Assembly (NCBI GenBank): GCA_937894465.1
Contig: CALCRE010000242.1
Coordinates: 1-5,570 of the forward strand
Direction of reading: 5' to 3'
DNA from: an uncultured Clostridia bacterium
GTDB taxonomy: Bacteria; Bacillota; Clostridia; JAAYHZ01
DNA length: 5,570 nucleotides
The position numbers and the translations under genes were made by a program. This document shows, one piece after another, positions 1 to 4,305 of this stretch (its first letter is position 1; each line of letters begins with the position of its first letter). Below the pieces are notes generated by a model, which made no database searches, was not told the origin of the DNA, and saw only the letters and a list, made by a program, of their open reading frames with translations.

Positions 1-1661
1 CAGAAAGTGCAGGTTACGGCGTAAAAGTGGCATCTGCAAAGGTGTTGATTGAGAACAATCTGTTCAACGGTAACCGTACTTCGGTGTATGGTGATGGCAG
101 CACGGATTGTGGGTTGGAGGTGAGAAACAACATCGAAATGGGAACTTCCTACGATGCATGTATCAAAATGGAACCATTTAAAGAAAAAGAGACAAACACA
201 TATGGGGATTATATGATTATAAGCAACAACACCTATATTACATCCCAAATGCCCTTTGATATTGGTAGCGCTCCTAAGAACGGTTTGGAGATCACCAATA
301 ATTACTTTGCAGGAGCAAAAGAACTGTATGATGAATTGTTCAATTCCATTCAAACTGGAGAAGGGGACATCACGGTTTTTAACAATGCTTTCGGTTTAGC
401 GGAAAAGGTTCAAGAATCCGATGTGAAAATTGACTTGTCCGAGCACACGGTGGATATGAGATTGACCAATATAACAAGCAGAAACTATTACAGTGATATG
501 GATGAGGTATATAAGAAACTGGATGAGTTGAGGGAGATTATACGGGACAAAAAAATTAAAAAAGAAGAAATAAGCAAAGCGCTCGCCGATACCGTCAAGG
601 TGATCGAAGGATACGATCGGGCTTACGAATACTTAGAGCAACCGAATAGGACTGTGGGCGGAAAAGTTTATGGCGCCGTACCGGATGATCAACCACTAGG
701 TGGTGGATACGGTTACAAAGAAATAGTTACCACCGGTGATTTTATGGTGGGGGATCTGAAAGAATTTATACGCGCATGTATACAGGCTAAAGACGGAGAT
801 GTTATTTTTGTAAAAGGTGATGCTGTAATCGATTTGTCCGCCGCGAAAACGACTTTGACCATCAAGGACGGAGTAACATTGGCAAGTGACCGTGGAAACG
901 GAAATTCCACGGGAGCATTGATCTTAAGCGATACATTTTACTCACCTATGTTCAAGGTGGGAGAAAATGTGCGGATTACCGGATTGATATTCCGAGGGGC
1001 GGATCCGGATGAGAGGCTTGCGTTTCATAAGAGAAGTTATTCCGGTGAAGGAGCTAAAGGAAGCGGGTATTATTACAAGCTGCTTACGCTCAATTGTATA
1101 ACAACGGATAAAAACAACCTGGAGGTGGATAATTGTGAATTCTCCGGCTTCAGTCATGCTGCTGTGTATGTATCCGGTGGTACCGGTCACTATTTCCACC
1201 ATAACTACATCCATCACAACCAGCGTAACGGATTAGGATACGGATTCTGTCATGATAAGGCGGTGTCATTGATCGAATACAATCTGTTCAATGCAAACAG
1301 ACATGACCTTGCAGGAACCGGTGCTCCGGGATCCGGATATGAGGCAAGGCATAATATACAAATGGGGACTTCCTTAAGCCATTGCTTTGACATGCATGGG
1401 GGCAGCGACAGGGGAGACGGTACGGATATTGCCGGTGACACGATCCTCATGTATAACAATGTGTTCTTGTCCGATCAATTACCTTACGCTTTAAGAGGAG
1501 CACCTCAAATAATACAGAAATTCTACGGCAATATTATTTGGCCTTCTCTTGATACGTTGAACACCGCCAGGCTATATGGTCGCAATGAAAAGGAAAAAAG
1601 CAGAGTGGAAATAACGGACAACATTTTTAACGCCGGGAAAAAACCTACTGTAGTAGAGTAA
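1..1661 (+). CDS. Two-module right-handed parallel beta-helix protein (pectate-lyase-like), 5' end outside window
   Basis: Probable polysaccharide- or glycoconjugate-acting protein of the parallel beta-helix superfamily; the substrate is not readable from sequence. The frame is open from base 3 to the left edge, so the GTG at 27 is internal and the true start lies upstream. Visible order: C-terminal part of a first beta-helix module (3 to about 410), a charged, helix-rich linker (about 492-641), then an apparently complete second module (about 660-1661). Module 2 begins with a Gly-rich PLGGGYGY stretch and has a GVTLASDRG turn, as in pectate-lyase-like proteins. It continues with His-rich turns (HHNYIHHNQ, near 1195-1222), RHDLAGTGAPGSGYEARHN (from 1299) and HCFDMHGG (from 1380). 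Module 1 aligns with it at a fixed offset of 1224 bases (LIE-NLFN-NR, then RxNI-MGTS) but has lost the His/Asp residues. Asn-rich rungs (NNLFN, SNNTY, YNNVF) fit beta-helix stacking. Secretion cannot be judged without the N-terminus. The fold is fairly sure; enzymatic activity is inference. Confidence 0.85.
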   Translation, partial: ESAGYGVKVASAKVLIENNLFNGNRTSVYGDGSTDCGLEVRNNIEMGTSYDACIKMEPFKEKETNTYGDYMIISNNTYITSQMPFDIGSAPKNGLEITNNYFAGAKELYDELFNSIQTGEGDITVFNNAFGLAEKVQESDVKIDLSEHTVDMRLTNITSRNYYSDMDEVYKKLDELREIIRDKKIKKEEISKALADTVKVIEGYDRAYEYLEQPNRTVGGKVYGAVPDDQPLGGGYGYKEIVTTGDFMVGDLKEFIRACIQAKDGDVIFVKGDAVIDLSAAKTTLTIKDGVTLASDRGNGNSTGALILSDTFYSPMFKVGENVRITGLIFRGADPDERLAFHKRSYSGEGAKGSGYYYKLLTLNCITTDKNNLEVDNCEFSGFSHAAVYVSGGTGHYFHHNYIHHNQRNGLGYGFCHDKAVSLIEYNLFNANRHDLAGTGAPGSGYEARHNIQMGTSLSHCFDMHGGSDRGDGTDIAGDTILMYNNVFLSDQLPYALRGAPQIIQKFYGNIIWPSLDTLNTARLYGRNEKEKSRVEITDNIFNAGKKPTVVE

Positions 1662-1662
1662 C

Positions 1663-1669
1663 GGAAAGG
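1663..1669 (+). promoter_or_regulatory. Ribosome binding site deciding the VOC gene start
   Basis: The purine run GGAAAGG directly abuts the first possible ATG (1670), leaving no spacer. It lies 9 bases before the ATG at 1679, the usual distance. This favours 1679, or less strongly the next codon ATG at 1682, over 1670. The resulting N-terminus, MMIEHVAINV, is also typical for this protein family. Confidence 0.6.
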
Positions 1670-1678
1670 ATGGTATGT

Positions 1679-2068
1679 ATGATGATAGAGCATGTGGCGA
1701 TTAATGTGCCGGATCCTCATGGAATGGTGGAATGGTATATAAAGGAGATTGGGATGAAACTTTTGCGACAAGCCGATGAGACTACCTACTTCATTGCGGA
1801 TGAAAAGGAAAGTACCATTTTGGAAATATATTATAATCCTGCAGCACCGATATTGGAATATAAGGAAATGGATCCTTTAATGCTTCATTTTGCCTTCTTG
1901 TCTGATGATTTAAAGAAGGATACGTTGCGATTGGTTCAAGCGGGAGCTACTGTTTACAAAGAACTAACAGTGACAAAAGGGGGAGATTCTTTGGTGATGT
2001 TGAAAGATCCTTGGGGGATCTCCATCCAATTGGTGAAAAGAACCGTTGAAAACCAAATGAAAAAATAA
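1679..2068 (+). CDS. VOC superfamily (glyoxalase/bleomycin-resistance/dioxygenase fold) protein
   Basis: A 129-residue single-domain protein of the vicinal-oxygen-chelate superfamily, whose members use a divalent metal in isomerase, lyase, dioxygenase or drug-binding roles. The specific reaction is not identifiable. Two beta-alpha-beta-beta-beta halves are visible: IEHVAINVPDP with a helix and TILEIYYN, then LMLHFAFLSDD with a helix, LVMLKDPWG and ISIQLVKR. Candidate metal ligands are His5, Glu49, His70 and Gln117, at nearly the same spacing as the His5/Glu56/His74/Glu122 set of E. coli glyoxalase I, with Gln in place of the last Glu. Length is normal for a single VOC unit, and there is no signal peptide, so it is likely cytoplasmic. 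It starts 17 bases after the beta-helix stop, which implies co-transcription and a role in the same pathway. No hairpin terminator follows it, only A-rich DNA. The ATG at 1670 would add three residues but has no ribosome-binding spacing. Confidence 0.88.
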   Translation: MMIEHVAINVPDPHGMVEWYIKEIGMKLLRQADETTYFIADEKESTILEIYYNPAAPILEYKEMDPLMLHFAFLSDDLKKDTLRLVQAGATVYKELTVTKGGDSLVMLKDPWGISIQLVKRTVENQMKK

Positions 2069-2130
2069 AATGTGGAATTAGAAAAAAAGATAAATAAAAA
2101 GTGAAAAAAGATCAATAAAACGGCAAAATG

Positions 2131-2139
2131 TGGTATATT
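2131..2139 (+). promoter_or_regulatory. Candidate extended -10 promoter for the solute-binding protein gene
   Basis: TGGTATATT matches an extended -10 element (TGn followed by TATATT, five of six to TATAAT). No good -35 hexamer lies 16-18 bases upstream, but the preceding 60 bases are A-tract-rich, which could act as an UP element. It would give an untranslated leader of roughly 150 bases. A weaker alternative is TTGGAG (2200-2205) with TTAAAT (2222-2227) at 16-base spacing, which would place the palindrome at 2210-2221 in the spacer. Neither is decisive. Confidence 0.3.
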
Positions 2140-2203
2140 ATGTTTGTGCGATGACTGGAATAATGTATTGAAAAGATTTATAGACAATTGGATTAAGGTT
2201 TGG

Positions 2204-2221
2204 AGTAATCGGTTTTAACCG
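2204..2221 (+). promoter_or_regulatory. cre-like palindrome / possible CcpA operator
   Basis: Bases 2204-2217 (AGTAATCGGTTTTA) agree with the Gram-positive catabolite-responsive element consensus TGWAANCGNTNWCA at 12 of 14 positions, with mismatches at the first position and at the C near the end. The same segment contains the palindrome CGGTT-TT-AACCG (2210-2221). It lies 73 bases before the start codon of a sugar-type solute-binding protein, where carbon catabolite control would be expected. The consensus match is seen directly; CcpA control is inference and depends on the host being a Bacillota member. Confidence 0.4.
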
Positions 2222-2235
2222 TTAAATACAGTAAT

Positions 2236-2257
2236 AATGCGAAGTGAAAACCGCATT
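2236..2257 (+). repeat. Short inverted repeat in the solute-binding protein leader
   Basis: AATGCG (2236-2241) and CGCATT (2252-2257) can pair to form a 6-bp stem with an A-rich 10-base loop, 22 bases upstream of the ribosome binding site. It has no T-run after it, so it is not a terminator. It may stabilise the 5' end of the mRNA or be part of a leader structure. No known riboswitch is recognised in 2140-2293. Confidence 0.3.
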
Positions 2258-2278
2258 GATTATAAACATTATAACCTT

Positions 2279-2285
2279 AAGGAGG
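2279..2285 (+). promoter_or_regulatory. Strong ribosome binding site of the solute-binding protein gene
   Basis: AAGGAGG is a near-perfect complement of the 3' end of Gram-positive 16S rRNA. It sits 8 bases before the ATG at 2294, which fixes that start and predicts high expression. Confidence 0.85.
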
Positions 2286-2293
2286 ACAGTTGA

Positions 2294-4165
2294 ATGTCTG
2301 TAAAATTGCGACGTATCCTGTGTTTGGTGGTAGCAGCAATACTGATATTTGCATTGACTGCTTGCGCAGGAAGTGAATCGGAAAGTGAAATAACAACCGT
2401 AACGACCACTTCCAAACAAGTGACAACACAACCTGCCGTCACAACTACCGCTTCTCAAACAACAACCAAGGCGGAAACAACAACACAGGCAGTGGAGGCG
2501 AATCCGTTTGAAGAGTTCTATGAAATCTCTTGGATCTTTGGCTTTTGTGACACATATGATGAAGGTGCTTACGATGAGCTGATGATTGAAGAAAGATACA
2601 ACATAGATCTTCAATGTTGGAACATCAGTTATTATGATACTGAAGGTCTGACTATGATGTTAGCAGCCGGTGACATACCGGACTTCAGTAATCTTGCAAA
2701 AGGTGGTAAAGCGCCTCATGTATTGTATGAAGAAGGCTTTACAAGATCTGTTCCTTTGGAAATGTATAAAAAGTACTTCCCCTATTACTACGAATTAATG
2801 GAAAACAATGCACCTACAAGCTTTGAATACAACCTGATTCGTGGCACAGAGGAATACTACGGTATCTCTTGGGTAAGAAGCAATTACAAAATGTTCTATA
2901 ACGCTCCCTTGTTCAGGCTGGATTGGCTTGAAAACATCGGTTATGAAATTCCTAAAGAGGAGCTCACTCCAATTCCTCTAACATCTGAAAAATTAGCAAA
3001 ATACAGTGGTCAGACATACATAACAACATACTTGTTTGAACATGAAGAAGTCAATGACATATTCCGTGCATTTACCGAAGATGACCCTGACGGCAACGGT
3101 GAAGATGATACATACGCTGCTGTCATAAACCCGAATTCATTTAGAAATGTTTGGGTGGATCTGTATTGGGGACAATTCGGTCTTGTTTCATCCGAAGCTA
3201 ACTATTTGTATTTAGATGAATTGACGGGCAACGTGGTTCCTTGGTATGCATACAGCGGTTACAAGGAATATGTAATGTGGGCATCGGATATGTATCAAAA
3301 GGGATATATGAGAACCCTTCCTGCAGGAACTTTCTATGATGTTTTGCTTGCAACATGGATGACAGGAAAAGTCGGATATTTCAATGCGGACAGACAATAC
3401 ATCGCAAGACCGGATGCTCCGGATTATTCCGACAGGCAACCTCCTCAAGGATTATGGCTAAAAGGTGAAGAGGATGCAACATTCGTTATGATGCCTGCAT
3501 TAAAAGGCCCCGGTAAGTCTTGGGGAAACAAACGATATGTTCTTGATGCTTTTATCGGCGGTGCAGGTGGAACCACTGTGGTGGGAGAGCAGGTATCCGA
3601 CGGTGAATTGATCAGAATGCTTACCATCTACAATGATTATAACACTAACAAGGATGATCCTTGGTTCCGTGAAGTCTACCAAGGTGTAGAAGGCGTGCAC
3701 TTTACATGGTCCGGGGAGCCTTGGAACAGTTCAAAGATTACAACTCCGGTGGAAAATGTACCTCCCAAATACAGAAGAGGGGGCTCGAATATCGGGGTAG
3801 GAGCTTTCTCAGCTGAGCCGAACTTGTTTGTTCATGAAGCATACAGACAAATTTGGTTATATCATATCGAAGATAAATGGGTTGAAAAATATGCGATAAC
3901 ACCTCATAAACAAATCAATATATTAGATATGGGAGAAGAATTGTTTGACGCATACAACGTAGCGTGGGCAGCTGTCAGCGGACAGATCAACCCCATCATT
4001 AACGACTTTGCCACCCGTTCTTGGGATGGCGAAATTGCCAATATCAACACAGAGTGGGAACAATACCTCAATCAGCTATATGCAGCAGGTCTTGATGACT
4101 TGATTAAGAACTTTTATGAAAATGAGGCGTTCAGAGTATATACCCCACCTGAGGTTTACGACTAA
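2294..4165 (+). CDS. Extracellular solute-binding lipoprotein of an ABC sugar importer (LplA/YtcQ-like)
   Basis: Membrane-anchored receptor that captures a solute, probably an oligosaccharide, outside the cell and delivers it to an ABC permease. Residues 1-24 form a lipoprotein signal: positive MSVKLRR, a hydrophobic core, then lipobox LTAC with Cys24 as the lipidated residue. Residues 32-68 are a Thr-rich, low-complexity tether. The binding domain follows: MMLAAGDIPDF (121-131), RLDWLENIGYEIP (208-220) and FRAFTEDDPDGNGEDDTYA (257-275) are hallmarks of the large family-1 solute-binding proteins common in Paenibacillus and Clostridia. The last resembles the DxDxNxxD calcium loop of these proteins (D264, D266, N268, D271). 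At 623 residues it is somewhat longer than usual, partly because of the tether. It is rich in Trp and Tyr (for example WVDLYWGQFG), as sugar-binding clefts often are. Strong start signals and its own terminator suggest a monocistronic transcript. No permease or ATPase gene adjoins it here. The ligand is unknown. Confidence 0.92.
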   Translation: MSVKLRRILCLVVAAILIFALTACAGSESESEITTVTTTSKQVTTQPAVTTTASQTTTKAETTTQAVEANPFEEFYEISWIFGFCDTYDEGAYDELMIEERYNIDLQCWNISYYDTEGLTMMLAAGDIPDFSNLAKGGKAPHVLYEEGFTRSVPLEMYKKYFPYYYELMENNAPTSFEYNLIRGTEEYYGISWVRSNYKMFYNAPLFRLDWLENIGYEIPKEELTPIPLTSEKLAKYSGQTYITTYLFEHEEVNDIFRAFTEDDPDGNGEDDTYAAVINPNSFRNVWVDLYWGQFGLVSSEANYLYLDELTGNVVPWYAYSGYKEYVMWASDMYQKGYMRTLPAGTFYDVLLATWMTGKVGYFNADRQYIARPDAPDYSDRQPPQGLWLKGEEDATFVMMPALKGPGKSWGNKRYVLDAFIGGAGGTTVVGEQVSDGELIRMLTIYNDYNTNKDDPWFREVYQGVEGVHFTWSGEPWNSSKITTPVENVPPKYRRGGSNIGVGAFSAEPNLFVHEAYRQIWLYHIEDKWVEKYAITPHKQINILDMGEELFDAYNVAWAAVSGQINPIINDFATRSWDGEIANINTEWEQYLNQLYAAGLDDLIKNFYENEAFRVYTPPEVYD

Positions 4166-4180
4166 GACGAATGTTTTTTT

Positions 4181-4216
4181 CAAAAGGCGGCTATTGAAAA
4201 CCGCCTTTTGTTTTTT
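4181..4216 (+). terminator. Rho-independent terminator after the solute-binding protein gene
   Basis: CAAAAGGCGG (4181-4190) pairs perfectly with CCGCCTTTTG (4201-4210), giving a 10-bp stem with a 10-base loop, followed by six T (4211-4216). It lies 15 bases after the TAA. On the other strand the hairpin is not followed by a T-run, because + strand T, not A, precedes the stem, so it should work in one direction only. Confidence 0.93.
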
Positions 4217-4243
4217 GAATATGGTTAACTTTGAGTATATAAT
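4215..4243 (+). promoter_or_regulatory. Sigma-A-type promoter of the M14 peptidase gene, overlapping the terminator T-run
   Basis: TTGAAT (4215-4220) and a perfect TATAAT (4238-4243) are separated by exactly 17 bases. The predicted transcription start is near 4250-4251, giving a leader of about 55 bases before the ATG at 4306. The -35 box begins within the T-run of the preceding terminator, so the two transcripts are packed end to start. The promoter is framed by an 11-bp inverted repeat, described separately. Confidence 0.75.
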
Positions 4244-4261
4244 AAGGAGGAACCATATTCA
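4216..4261. repeat. 11-bp perfect inverted repeat framing the M14 promoter (candidate operator)
   Basis: TGAATATGGTT (4216-4226) is the exact reverse complement of AACCATATTCA (4251-4261), with 24 bases between the arms. The left arm overlaps the last five bases of the -35 box. The right arm starts at or next to the predicted transcription start. The -10 box lies between the arms. Centre-to-centre distance is 35 bp. This fits paired half-sites for a repressor, or a cruciform or hairpin element; which of these applies is inference. The regulator is unknown and not encoded in the window. Confidence 0.6.
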
Positions 4262-4293
4262 GACGGTAATATATAACGGTAAATTCAATGAGA

Positions 4294-4300
4294 GAAGAGG
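4294..4300 (+). promoter_or_regulatory. Ribosome binding site deciding the M14 peptidase start
   Basis: GAAGAGG lies 5 bases before the ATG at 4306. An earlier in-frame ATG at 4288 would add six residues (MREEDC), but it has no purine-rich site before it. An in-frame stop at 4267 rules out anything further upstream. The 4306 start also puts the conserved M14 N-terminal pattern (FYTYNEM) near the protein's beginning. Confidence 0.6.
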
Positions 4301-4305
4301 ATTGT

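Noticed and set aside
27..29. GTG as the start codon of the beta-helix gene
   Set aside because: The frame is open to the left edge, and the residues before it (GYG) align with the interior of the second module, so the gene begins upstream of the window.
1670..1672. ATG at 1670 as the VOC start
   Set aside because: It touches the end of the purine-rich ribosome binding site with no spacer; the ATG at 1679 has correct spacing.
2069..2125. Terminator after the VOC gene
   Set aside because: The segment is A-rich with no GC-rich hairpin followed by a T-run on either strand.
2140..2293. Riboswitch in the lipoprotein leader
   Set aside because: Only one weak 6-bp hairpin is visible and no conserved riboswitch core is recognised.
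2222..2614. 130-codon antisense frame rich in Cys across the lipoprotein start
   Set aside because: The Cys/Ser-rich composition is the reverse complement of the Thr/Ala-rich tether and signal peptide; it also covers the ribosome binding site of the real gene.
4216..4261. Tiny transposable element (MITE) explanation for the 11-bp inverted repeat
   Set aside because: At 46 bases it is too short for a usual MITE, no flanking target-site duplication is evident, and the arms coincide with promoter landmarks, which fits an operator better.
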